NCBI RefSeq assembly: GCF_000378825.1
Contig: NZ_KB900388.1
Span: forward strand, 3,374,426 to 3,438,425
Direction: 5' to 3'
Source: Salinispora vitiensis
GTDB lineage: Bacteria; Actinomycetota; Actinomycetes; Mycobacteriales; Micromonosporaceae
Length of the DNA stretch: 64,000 bases
Part shown: piece by piece, positions 39,408-47,435 of the stretch
Layout: the number at the start of each line of letters is the position of its first letter
Numbering within the stretch: the stretch's first letter is position 1
Notes under the pieces: model-generated
Databases searched by the model: none
What the model saw: the letters and a program-made list of their open reading frames with translations, nothing else
Told to the model about the DNA's origin: nothing
Position numbers and translations under genes: made by a program

Positions 39408-40319
39408 TCAGGCGAGCAGGGTCGCGGTCCGGATCAGGGCCAGGCCGAGTAGGGCCACCACGAGCACCGTACCGCCGCCCACCTGCACCAACGTACGCCG
39501 CGACGGTGGGGCGTGGGCGAGGACGAAGGCCATCAGGCCGCCGACCACGAGACCGCCCAGGTGACCCGGGATCGAGATCCCGGGCACAGTTATCGTGAAG
39601 ACCAGGTTGATCACCAGGATCGGGAGCACCTGGGAGACGTCCCGCCCCAACCGCCGGCCGACGACGAACAGGGCCGCGAAGAGCCCGAAGACGGCCGTCG
39701 ACGCGCCCGCGGTGGCCGCGTTCGGCGCGCTGAACAGGTAGGCCGCGACGTTCCCGCCGAGGCCGGCGATCAGATAGAGGGCCAAAAACCGGGCCGGGCC
39801 GAGACTCGCCTCCAGGGTTCGGCCGAGAATCCACAACGCGTACATATTCAGCAGCAGGTGGATCACGCCGTAGTGCAGGAACATCGCGGTGACCAGGCGG
39901 TACCACTCGCCATCGGCGACGCCACCCACGGTGCCGTTGGGAAAGACCGCGAGCCCGATCACGGCTCCCCACTCGGTCAACGGGGTGCTGCCGCCGAGCA
40001 GGCCGCCGAAGCCGGAGCCCCCCACCGCCGCGTCGCCGCCCCGGTCGGTGCCGATGGAGAGCAGCATCACCAGGGCGTTGAACGCGATCAACGCCTTGGT
40101 GACGTAGCCGTGTTGGCCGGCGAGACCACCACCGAAGGCGGTCCGCGCCGGCCGCACACTGCGGCGCCCTTCGTTGACGCACTCCGGGCATTGGAAGCCC
40201 ACCGAGGCCTCCCGCATGCAGTCCGGGCAGATGACCCGGTCGCAGCGGTTGCACCGGATGTAGGCCTCCCGGCCGGGGTGGCGGTAGCAGACCGGGGTGG
40301 TCGGTGGTGATTCACTCAC
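39408..40319 (-). CDS. Rhomboid family intramembrane serine protease
   Basis: A 303-aa protein. An N-terminal zinc-ribbon/B-box-like part (CYRHPGREAYIRCNRCDR, then CPDCM and CPEC) precedes at least six membrane helices. The catalytic Ser is in AGASTAVFGLFAAL (rhomboid GxSx) and the catalytic His in IPGHLGGLVVGG. HYGVIHLLLNMYALWILG carries the conserved His/Asn helix. Substrate unknown. GTG start. Confidence 0.9.
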   Translation of the reverse strand: MSESPPTTPVCYRHPGREAYIRCNRCDRVICPDCMREASVGFQCPECVNEGRRSVRPARTAFGGGLAGQHGYVTKALIAFNALVMLLSIGTDRGGDAAVGGSGFGGLLGGSTPLTEWGAVIGLAVFPNGTVGGVADGEWYRLVTAMFLHYGVIHLLLNMYALWILGRTLEASLGPARFLALYLIAGLGGNVAAYLFSAPNAATAGASTAVFGLFAALFVVGRRLGRDVSQVLPILVINLVFTITVPGISIPGHLGGLVVGGLMAFVLAHAPPSRRTLVQVGGGTVLVVALLGLALIRTATLLA

Positions 40320-40378
40320 CGGACAGCCCAGGTGCCCGAGCGCTCAGTCATGCGAGCAAAGGTACCCTGTCCGCGCCT

Positions 40379-40909
40379 TCAGGAGCCGGAGCGCTCGATC
40401 TCGACCCGCTCGATGACGACGTCGCGCAGCGGGCGGTCGGCGGGGTTCGTCGGGGTGTTGGCGATGGCGTCGACGACCTTCACCGACTCCTCGTCGGCGA
40501 CCTGCCCGAAGATGGTGTGCCGGTTGGTCAGGTGCGGGGTCGGCGCCACCGTGATGAAGAACTGCGAACCGTTGGTGCCCGGCCCGGCGTTCGCCATCGC
40601 CAGCAGGTACGGCCGGTCGAACCGCAGCTCGGGGTGGAACTCGTCGGCGAAGGTGTAGCCCGGGCCGCCCCGGCCGGTACCGGTCGGGTCACCCATCTGG
40701 ATCATGAAACCGCTGATCACGCGGTGCGAGATGGTGCCGTCGAAGTACGGGCCGCTGCCCGGCTGGCCGGTCCGCGGGTCGGTGTACTGCTTGGTGCCGT
40801 CGGCCAACTCCACGAAGTTGCGAACGGTCTTCGGCGCGTGATTCGGAAAAAGCTGCAGCCGAATCGGGCCGGCGTTGGTGTGCAGGGTGGCGTAGAGATC
40901 CTCGGCCAC
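40379..40909 (-). CDS. Peptidyl-prolyl cis-trans isomerase (cyclophilin type)
   Basis: A 176-aa single-domain cyclophilin with no signal peptide. It carries FDGTISHRVISGFMIQMGD (catalytic Arg in SHRVI), ANAGPGTNGSQFFIT and the conserved HTIFGQV near the C-terminus. It should act as a cytoplasmic folding catalyst. The GTG start has GAGGAG 5 nt upstream. Confidence 0.93.
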   Translation of the reverse strand: MAEDLYATLHTNAGPIRLQLFPNHAPKTVRNFVELADGTKQYTDPRTGQPGSGPYFDGTISHRVISGFMIQMGDPTGTGRGGPGYTFADEFHPELRFDRPYLLAMANAGPGTNGSQFFITVAPTPHLTNRHTIFGQVADEESVKVVDAIANTPTNPADRPLRDVVIERVEIERSGS

Positions 40910-41026
40910 GGGTACTCCTCACTAGGTGTTCAGTTCCATGCGGATCCTCCCATGTGCCCGATCTGGCCATGCGGAGGCATCCGAGGGTGGAGGATGACGA
41001 AGGGACAACTCCGAGGAGGTGGGACC

Positions 41027-41854
41027 GTGTTTGGAAACGGGCGGCGTAAGACCCAGAGCCAGCTTGCCAAGATCGAGCTTGGTCGAAGCTTCGGTCACCT
41101 GAAGCGGGCGGCGGGGCACGCCACGAACGGCACCGGCGCCACGGTCGGCCCACGGGTGCGGGCGGCCCGCAGCGCTGTTGCCCCGACCGCGCTGGTCATG
41201 CGAGACCGGGCGGCGAGCGGCTACGTCTCGACCGTGGCGGCCCTCGCGCCGCTGGCCATCGCCGTCCGCGAGGCCCAGGCGGAGGCGGCCGGCCGGGCCG
41301 CCGCCGGCCGGCGGACCGGCGCGGGCAGTTCGACCGCCACCAGCAAGAAAGTGCAGGAGAAGAGGATGCGGGCGACACGCGCGAAGAAGCGGTCCGGGCG
41401 GGGCAGGATGACCGGCCTGCTGGCGGCCAGCGTCGTGGTGGGGCTGGTCGGCGCGATGGCGTTGCGACGCCGCTACGAGCGGCGGGAGTGGGTCGAGTAC
41501 GACGCGGTTCCCAGCCTGGACCCGATGCAGGCCGAGGTGGACATGATCGAGGTCACCACTCGGACCCCGGCCGAGCAGACCACCCCGGCGCCGGCCGAGA
41601 AGGCCACCCCGACGCCGAACGAGAAGGTGCCGCCACCGGCCGCCGCCAAGGCGTCCGCGACACCGACCGAGAAGGTCCGCGCGACGACCGCCGACAAGGC
41701 CCCCGCGGCACCAACCGAGAAGGTCCGCGCGACGACCACCGACAAGGCCCCCGCGACACCGACCAAGACGGCCTCCGCGACGACCGAGGGGAAGAGCTCC
41801 ACCGGCCGGACCCCCAACGACCTCTCCAAGGCCATGAAGAACGGTCGCCGCTGA
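41027..41854 (+). CDS. Membrane-anchored protein with Lys/Thr-rich repeat tail
   Basis: A 275-aa protein: a basic N-terminal region (FGNGRRKTQSQLAKIELG), a helical Ala-rich stretch, one membrane helix (about 129-148, TGLLAASVVVGLVGAMALRR), then a cytoplasmic or extracytoplasmic tail with TPTEKVRATT(A/T)DKAPA repeats. The repeat DNA has a 57-bp period near 41660-41775. Family not recognised. The GTG at 41027 has GGAGGTGGGACC upstream; the open frame extending left to 40304 is antisense to the cyclophilin gene and is not used. Confidence 0.72.
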   Translation: MFGNGRRKTQSQLAKIELGRSFGHLKRAAGHATNGTGATVGPRVRAARSAVAPTALVMRDRAASGYVSTVAALAPLAIAVREAQAEAAGRAAAGRRTGAGSSTATSKKVQEKRMRATRAKKRSGRGRMTGLLAASVVVGLVGAMALRRRYERREWVEYDAVPSLDPMQAEVDMIEVTTRTPAEQTTPAPAEKATPTPNEKVPPPAAAKASATPTEKVRATTADKAPAAPTEKVRATTTDKAPATPTKTASATTEGKSSTGRTPNDLSKAMKNGRR

Positions 41855-41861
41855 CCCCGGG

Positions 41862-43010
41862 TCAGAGCCAGCCGTGCCGGCGGAACCAGCGGTACAGCGC
41901 CAAACTGACCCCGAGCATCAGGGCCAGCACCGTGGGGTAGCTGTAGGCCCACCCCAGTTCCGGCATGAACTCGAAGTTCATGCCGTAGATGCCGGCGATG
42001 GCGGTCCAGACCGCGGCGATGGCCGCCCACGCCGCGATCTTGCGCATGTCGTCGTTCTGGTCCACGGTGACCTGGGCCAACCGCACCTGAAGGATTGAGT
42101 TGAGCAGGTCGTCAGCGGAGTTGACCTGCTCAACGGTACGGCTGAGGTGGTCCTGCACGTCCCCGAAATACCGGCGGATCTCCATCGGCACCTCGCGGTT
42201 GCGCTCAGCGGTGATCCGCAGGAGCGGGCGCTGGAGCGGCATCACCGCCCGCTTGAACTCGACCAGCTCCCGCTTCACCTGGTAGATCCGCTGGATCCGA
42301 TCGCCGCCCGGCCGACGGTCGAAGACGTCGGCCTCCAGCGTGTCCAGGTCGTCCTCCAGCCGGTCGACGGCCTCCAGGTACTGGTCAACCACCCGGTCGG
42401 TCACCGCGTACGCCACCGCCCACGGGCCGTGCGGCAACAACTCCCCCCTCGCCTCCAGGTCGGCGCGCACCGGCGCCAGCCGGCAGGCGTCCCCGTGCCG
42501 GACGCTGACCAGGAAATTCGGGCCGATGAAGAGCAGCACCTGGCCGGTCTCGACGACCTCGGAGTGCTCGGTCAGCTCGGCCTGGTCGCGGTAGTGGGCG
42601 GTTCGCAGCACCAGGAAGCTCACCGCACCGAACTGCTCCAGCTTGGGCCGCTGCTGGGCTTTGACCGCATCCTCGACGGCCAGTTCGTGCAGGCCATAGG
42701 TGGCCGCGATCTCGGTCATCTGGGCCAAGTCGGGCTCGTGCAGGCCAAGCCAGACGAAGCCGTTGCCCGCCTCGCGCGCCGCCGCCAGCGCCTCGGCGTG
42801 GTGCCGGTGGCCGGGTTGCCGCTCCCCGTCCAGGTAGAGCGCACAGTCAACGACCGCATCATGGGGTGCGGCCGGCGCCGGTGGCCGGGCCGCGCTGTCA
42901 GAGCTGAGCCGGCGGGTCATCGCCCGCACCGGGGCCGCCCAGTCCCGCGGTCGGATCACCCGGCCGTCCGACCGGGTGCCCCTGGGTCCGCGCCGCAACC
43001 GGTCCGCCAT
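41862..43010 (-). CDS. CorA-type magnesium/divalent-cation transporter
   Basis: A 382-aa protein with a long soluble N-terminal domain and two C-terminal helices. The first ends with the GMN signature (YGMNFEFMPEL, about residue 344), the Mg selectivity loop of CorA; the second is TVLALMLGVSLALYRWF. ATG 43010 has GGAGGGT upstream; the frame open further left is not used. It would form a pentameric channel for Mg or other divalent cations. Confidence 0.92.
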   Translation of the reverse strand: MADRLRRGPRGTRSDGRVIRPRDWAAPVRAMTRRLSSDSAARPPAPAAPHDAVVDCALYLDGERQPGHRHHAEALAAAREAGNGFVWLGLHEPDLAQMTEIAATYGLHELAVEDAVKAQQRPKLEQFGAVSFLVLRTAHYRDQAELTEHSEVVETGQVLLFIGPNFLVSVRHGDACRLAPVRADLEARGELLPHGPWAVAYAVTDRVVDQYLEAVDRLEDDLDTLEADVFDRRPGGDRIQRIYQVKRELVEFKRAVMPLQRPLLRITAERNREVPMEIRRYFGDVQDHLSRTVEQVNSADDLLNSILQVRLAQVTVDQNDDMRKIAAWAAIAAVWTAIAGIYGMNFEFMPELGWAYSYPTVLALMLGVSLALYRWFRRHGWL

Positions 43011-43090
43011 CGCACCCTCCCCGCTCGACGACGCGTTGCAGCGTACGCCGCCAACCGGGTCAACGGCGGTGCCGCGGGGGTCGGGGCGAG

Positions 43091-43156
43091 CGCCGGACCG
43101 ACCGAGTCGCACCAGCCCGGCGCCGGACCGACCGAGTCGAACCAGCCCGGCGCCGG
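43091..43156. repeat. 30-bp tandem repeat upstream of the corA-like gene
   Basis: Two 30-bp copies (43091-43120 and 43121-43150; start CGCCGGACCGACCGAGTCG, differing at one base) and a 6-bp partial third copy fill the gap between the CorA and aminotransferase genes. Confidence 0.85.
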
Positions 43157-43165
43157 TGGCGGAGG

Positions 43166-44260
43166 TCAGCCGCGTACGGCCGCCATCGCCGCCGCGAGTC
43201 GACGCGCACCCTCGTCGATCTGGTCCACGGTCACCGCCGAGTACGCCAGCCGCAGCGCGTGCTGCCCGCCGTCGAGCACGAAGTCACTGCCCTTCACGAC
43301 GGCGACCCCGCGCTCCGCCGCCGCCGGAGCCAGCCGGTCCACCTCGACGTCCTCCGGCAACTCCACCCAGAGGAAGTAGCCGCCGTCCGGCTCGACGAAC
43401 CGGGCCTCCGGGAGGTGCCGCCGCAGCGCCTCGGCCAGCGCCTGGGCCCGCTCGCCGAGGGCCCGGCACACGGTAGCGATCGAGCGGTCGATGTCCCCGG
43501 AGACGCAGAACTGGTGCACGGTCGCCTCGGAGACCATGCCCGGCGAGATGTAGAGGTTGGTCGCCTTCTTGGCGATGTCGGCGATCAGGTCCGCCGGCCC
43601 GACCAGGTAGCCGACCCGGACGCCCGGGCAGACCGTCTTGGTGAAGCTGGAGGCGTGCACCACCCGGTTGTGGGTGTCCAACGAGAGCATCGAGGGCAGC
43701 GCCTCGCCGCGGAACCGGACGTCGGCGTACGGGTCGTCCTCAAAGATCGTGAAATCGAACTCGACGGCGAGATCCAGCAACTCCCGCCGCTTGTCGATAC
43801 TCAGCGTCACCCCGGCCGGGTTCTGGTAGTTCGGAATGACGTGCGCCAGCCGGGGCCGCACCCCGGACTCCAGCAGCTTACGCAGCTCGGAGGTGTCCAG
43901 ACCGTCCGGCTGGATGGTGATCCCGTGCAGCTCGCTGCCCATCCGCCTCAGGTTCAGCAGGGTCCGGTCGTAGGTCGGACGCTCCACCACCACCGCGTCA
44001 CCGGGTCGGACGAGGTGGTCGAAGAGGAACGCGTCGGCCTGCAACGAACCGTTGGTCACCAGGACCTGGTCCGTCCCCACTCCGTGCTTCTTCGCGATCC
44101 ACTCCCGCAACGGAAGGTACCCAGCGGAGGGGCCGTACGCCGTCACACCGGTGGGATCGGCGTCGAACGCACGGACGGCGGCGGCCTTCAGCCCCTCGAC
44201 ATCGACGATGTCCAACGAGGGAGCGCCACGGGCGAAGGAGATCAACTGCTCGGCGGTCAT
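43166..44260 (-). CDS. PLP-dependent class I/II aminotransferase
   Basis: A 364-aa fold-type I aminotransferase of the 2-aminoadipate/MocR-domain type. It has TNGSLQADAFLFDHLV, VIPNYQNPAGVTLS, the Asp-binding DDPYADVRFRG and the Schiff-base Lys in SSFTKTVCPGVRVGYL. There is no N-terminal GntR domain, so it is a free enzyme. Substrate cannot be set from sequence alone. Confidence 0.88.
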   Translation of the reverse strand: MTAEQLISFARGAPSLDIVDVEGLKAAAVRAFDADPTGVTAYGPSAGYLPLREWIAKKHGVGTDQVLVTNGSLQADAFLFDHLVRPGDAVVVERPTYDRTLLNLRRMGSELHGITIQPDGLDTSELRKLLESGVRPRLAHVIPNYQNPAGVTLSIDKRRELLDLAVEFDFTIFEDDPYADVRFRGEALPSMLSLDTHNRVVHASSFTKTVCPGVRVGYLVGPADLIADIAKKATNLYISPGMVSEATVHQFCVSGDIDRSIATVCRALGERAQALAEALRRHLPEARFVEPDGGYFLWVELPEDVEVDRLAPAAAERGVAVVKGSDFVLDGGQHALRLAYSAVTVDQIDEGARRLAAAMAAVRG

Positions 44261-44345
44261 GGCTGTTCAGCGTACGGAAGGCGGCAGCGGATCCGCCGAC
44301 GGCACGACGAGTGCCGTCGCGGAGCCACCGGATGGGTGACCGGCC

Positions 44346-44735
44346 TCACCCGGGGACGACCCGTTCGGTCGCCCAGACCCGGACCACGTCGCGGAGCGAG
44401 ATCACCCCGGCCACCTCCCGCCCGTCGAGCACCACCAGGTGCCGAAACCCGCCTCGGGCCATCGCGGTCGCCGCTTCCTCGACCGTCCACTCCGGCCCCG
44501 CGTACACCACGTCCCAGGTCAGGTGGGCTCCGGTCGGCTCGTTGTCGCAGTCCAGCCCGCGCCCGATCGCGTTGAGTAGGTCCCGCTCGGTCATGATCCC
44601 GACCCCTTCGGAGTCCGGATCGATCACGACGGCCGACCCGATGCCCCGCTCCGACATCATTCGCGCCGCCTGCCGGAGCGTGTGCTCCGGGCCGACTACC
44701 AAAACCTGACTGGACATCACTTCCCGAACCTGCAT
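44346..44735 (-). CDS. CBS-domain pair protein
   Basis: A 129-aa protein made of two CBS motifs (QVREVMSSQVLVVGPEHTLR ... GSAVVIDPDSEGVGIMTERDLL; and VVYAGPEWTVEEAATAMARG ... HLVVLDGREVAGVISLRDVV). Such stand-alone pairs bind adenine nucleotides and may regulate other proteins. ATG 44735 is preferred; the GTG at 44738 is also in frame. Confidence 0.9.
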   Translation of the reverse strand: MQVREVMSSQVLVVGPEHTLRQAARMMSERGIGSAVVIDPDSEGVGIMTERDLLNAIGRGLDCDNEPTGAHLTWDVVYAGPEWTVEEAATAMARGGFRHLVVLDGREVAGVISLRDVVRVWATERVVPG

Positions 44736-44915
44736 CACACATCAACCCCTGCGGAATGGTGGCACTCGGTAAAAACATGGTGCACCTAGTGTGTTACCGG
44801 GACAAGGCTGCCGCATGCGATCTGACCAGCCCGATTCAGTCGAGCGGCGCCAGCAGCGCTGCGCTACCGCCGGTCGGTCGCCCCGGCTCCCGTTCGACAG
44901 CGCTATCCTCCTCCG

Positions 44916-45680
44916 GTGACAGCCGAACGAACGCAAAAAGACGCCGGAATGGTCGGAATGGTGCTAGCGGCTGGGGCGGGACGCCGTCTACGCCCGCACA
45001 CCGACACGCTGCCGAAGGCGCTGGTACCGGTCGACGGCGCGACAACCATCCTCGACATTGCGCTACGTAATCTGGCCGAGGTCGGACTCACCGAGATCGT
45101 CGTCGTGGTCGGCTACGCCGCCGACGCGGTTCGGGAACGTCAGGCGGACCTGGAGCAGAAGTACGGCGTCACGCTCACCCTGGTACCCAACGACCGGGCC
45201 GAGGAGTGGAACAACGCGTACTCGCTCTGGCTGGCCCGCAGCTGGTTCGCCCGCGGGGTTCTGTTGGTCAACGGAGACACCGTCCATCCGGTCAGCGTGG
45301 AGAAGACCCTGCTCGCCGAGCGCGGGCCGGGGATCCTGCTGGCGATCGACACGATCAAGACGCTGGCCGAGGAGGAGATGAAGACCACCTTCGACGCCGA
45401 CGGCCAGCTCACCCGGATCACCAAGCTGATGGACCCGGACGAGGCCCGCGGGGAGTACATCGGTGCGACGCTGATCGAGCCACACGTCGCCGAGGCGCTC
45501 GCCGACGCGCTGGAGGCGACCTGGCGACACGACCCGAACCGCTACTACGAGGACGGCTACCAAGAGTTCGCCGACCGAGGTGGCGAGGTACGCGGGGCGC
45601 CGATCGGCGACGTCGACTGGGTCGAGGTCGACAACCACGACGACCTGGCACGGGCTCGGGAGATCGCGTGCCGCTACTAG
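44916..45680 (+). CDS. CTP:phospho-alcohol cytidylyltransferase (LicC-like)
   Basis: A 254-aa nucleotidyltransferase. The NTP-binding signature VLAAGAGRRLRPHTDTLPKAL is near residues 15-35. NNAYSLWLAR, the metal-binding region around VNGDTV, and a C-terminal DWVEVDNHDDLARA follow; these resemble phosphocholine-type cytidylyltransferases more than glucose-1-phosphate enzymes. With the two following genes it could make a CDP-activated glycerol (inference). GTG start 44916; the stop lies 13 bp inside the next gene. Confidence 0.8.
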   Translation: MTAERTQKDAGMVGMVLAAGAGRRLRPHTDTLPKALVPVDGATTILDIALRNLAEVGLTEIVVVVGYAADAVRERQADLEQKYGVTLTLVPNDRAEEWNNAYSLWLARSWFARGVLLVNGDTVHPVSVEKTLLAERGPGILLAIDTIKTLAEEEMKTTFDADGQLTRITKLMDPDEARGEYIGATLIEPHVAEALADALEATWRHDPNRYYEDGYQEFADRGGEVRGAPIGDVDWVEVDNHDDLARAREIACRY

Positions 45681-46735
45681 CCCGTACCGTCGCCACTCCG
45701 CTGGCCATCGAGGTCCGCCGGGGGGCGGTCGCCAACCTCGGCGGGCTCCTCGCCGACCGGCGGATCTCCGCCGGCGGCGACGTGGCCGTGGTGGTCGGAC
45801 CGGGACAGGGCGAGAAGATCGCCGAGCTGTGCCGGCCGACGCTGGGCTCAGCCGACGTCTTCACCGTCACCGGCGGCAGTGTCGACGCCGCCAACGAGTT
45901 GGGCGACCGAATCCGCCGCCGGCACTACGACGCGGTGGTCGGGATCGGCGGCGGCCGGACGATCGACACCGCGAAGTACGCCGCCACCCGCTACGGCATC
46001 CCGATGGTCACGGTCGCCACCAGCCTCGCCAACGACGGCATCGCCTCCCCGGTGGCGTCGCTGACCCACGACGGCGGCAAAGGCTCGTACGGGGTCCACA
46101 TCCCGATCGCCGTCCTGGTCGACCTCGACTTCGTGGAAAACGGCCCGGACCGGCAGACCCAGGCCGGGATCGGTGACGCGGTGAGCAACCTCAACGCCTG
46201 CGCCGACTGGGAGCTCGCCCACGAGCTGCGCGGCGAGCCGATCGACGGCCTCGCCGTGACGCTGGCCCGGACCGGCGCCGAGGCGCTGCTGAACCACCCC
46301 GGCAAATTCACCGACGACGCCTTCCTCACCACGCTGGCGGAGGCGTTGATCCTCGGCGGCATCGCTATGTCGATCTCCGGTTCGAGCCGGCCGGCCAGCG
46401 GCGGCGACCACGAGATCTCACACGCCATCGACCACCTCTGGCCCGGCACCGGCGCCCACGGCGAGCAGGCCGGGCTCGGGGCCCTCTTCTGCACCTGGCT
46501 GCACGGCGACCGGGACCGGTTCGGCCAGCTCGCCCGCTGCCTGCACCGGCATGGCCTGGCTACCCGCCCCGCCGAACTTGGTCTCACCGACGAGCAGTTC
46601 GTCGAGGCGGTGCACTTCGCGCCCCGGACCCGGCCGGACCGATACACGATCCTCGAACACCTCGCCCTCTCCCCCGACGAGCTCCGGTCTCGGTTGGGAG
46701 ACTGCCTGGACGCCCTCGGTGAACACCTTGCCTGA
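45668..46735 (+). CDS. Glycerol-1-phosphate dehydrogenase family (EgsA/AraM-like)
   Basis: A 355-aa iron/zinc-type dehydrogenase of the sn-glycerol-1-phosphate dehydrogenase family. GGGRTID (94-100), VTVATSLANDGIASPVASL and the metal ligands D170 (AGIGDAVSN), H248 (SGGDHEISH) and H264 (TGAHGEQ) match the archaeal EgsA / Bacillus AraM pattern, not glycerol dehydrogenases. Such enzymes reduce dihydroxyacetone phosphate to the G1P enantiomer used in archaeal lipids. GTG 45668 has GGGAG upstream and overlaps the cytidylyltransferase by 13 bp. Confidence 0.85.
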   Translation: MPLLARTVATPLAIEVRRGAVANLGGLLADRRISAGGDVAVVVGPGQGEKIAELCRPTLGSADVFTVTGGSVDAANELGDRIRRRHYDAVVGIGGGRTIDTAKYAATRYGIPMVTVATSLANDGIASPVASLTHDGGKGSYGVHIPIAVLVDLDFVENGPDRQTQAGIGDAVSNLNACADWELAHELRGEPIDGLAVTLARTGAEALLNHPGKFTDDAFLTTLAEALILGGIAMSISGSSRPASGGDHEISHAIDHLWPGTGAHGEQAGLGALFCTWLHGDRDRFGQLARCLHRHGLATRPAELGLTDEQFVEAVHFAPRTRPDRYTILEHLALSPDELRSRLGDCLDALGEHLA

Positions 46736-47435
46736 ACTGTCCCGGCCAACCGCGGCCGACTTCTACCGGACCAACCGGGGCGGCGGGCTGTTCAGCGAGA
46801 CGATCAGCCAGTGGATCGGGGCCGCCCTCGCCAGCGGCGCACACCGGCTCGGGCTGCGGCCCACCACGCTGAGCATCACCAACCTGCTCCTCGGCCTAAT
46901 CACCTCGGTGATCGTGGCGACGCTGGCCGAGCCGGTCGCCACGGGCCGCGTATCGGCCTGGCTGGTCGGGCTGGTGGCGCTGGTCGGCTGGCAGGTGGCG
47001 TACGCGCTGGACTGCGCGGACGGGCAACTCGCCCGGGTCACCGGCCAGGGCAGCCCGGCCGGGGCGCGGGTGGATGTGCTCAGCGACGTGGCGGCCCAGA
47101 TCGCCCTGGTCGCCGCACTCGGTGCGACCGCGGTCGCGCAGTCACCGTCGATCCCCGCCTGGCTGATCGCGGCCTTCGCCGGCACCTGGATGGTGAACCT
47201 GGTCACCTCGGTGATGCAGGCCGGGCCGAACGCGACCAGCATGGTCACCTCGACCTCGCTGCTGGTGCGGCTGGTGAAGCTGATCCGCGACTACGGCGCG
47301 GTGATCTTCGTTGCCGCGCTGGTGCTGCTCTTCGCGCCCGGCCTGACCAGCTGGGTGATCGTCGCCTTCACCGCGATCAACGGCGGCTTCCTGCTCGCCA
47401 GCATCGCCTTCGCCGCTCGGGCCTCACTGCGCTGA
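46719..47435 (+). CDS. CDP-alcohol phosphotransferase family membrane enzyme
   Basis: A 238-aa integral membrane protein. The signature is exact: D98-x2-D101-G102-x2-A105-R106-x8-G115-x3-D119-x3-D123, with about six helices. These enzymes transfer a phospho-alcohol from a CDP-alcohol to a second alcohol. It overlaps the G1P-dehydrogenase gene by 17 bp, so all three should be one transcript. Start GTG 46719 is a best guess (a TTG lies a few codons downstream). The acceptor is unknown. Confidence 0.85.
   Translation: MNTLPELSRPTAADFYRTNRGGGLFSETISQWIGAALASGAHRLGLRPTTLSITNLLLGLITSVIVATLAEPVATGRVSAWLVGLVALVGWQVAYALDCADGQLARVTGQGSPAGARVDVLSDVAAQIALVAALGATAVAQSPSIPAWLIAAFAGTWMVNLVTSVMQAGPNATSMVTSTSLLVRLVKLIRDYGAVIFVAALVLLFAPGLTSWVIVAFTAINGGFLLASIAFAARASLR

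Noticed and set aside
40304-41026. N-terminal extension of the 41-kb membrane protein
   Set aside because: Open in frame, but antisense to the cyclophilin gene; the GTG at 41027 has a strong ribosome site.
44916-45680. Glucose-1-phosphate thymidylyl/uridylyltransferase
   Set aside because: The N-N-A-Y-S-L-W-L-A-R and terminal D-W-V-E-V-D segments and the neighbouring CDP-alcohol enzyme fit a cytidylyltransferase better.
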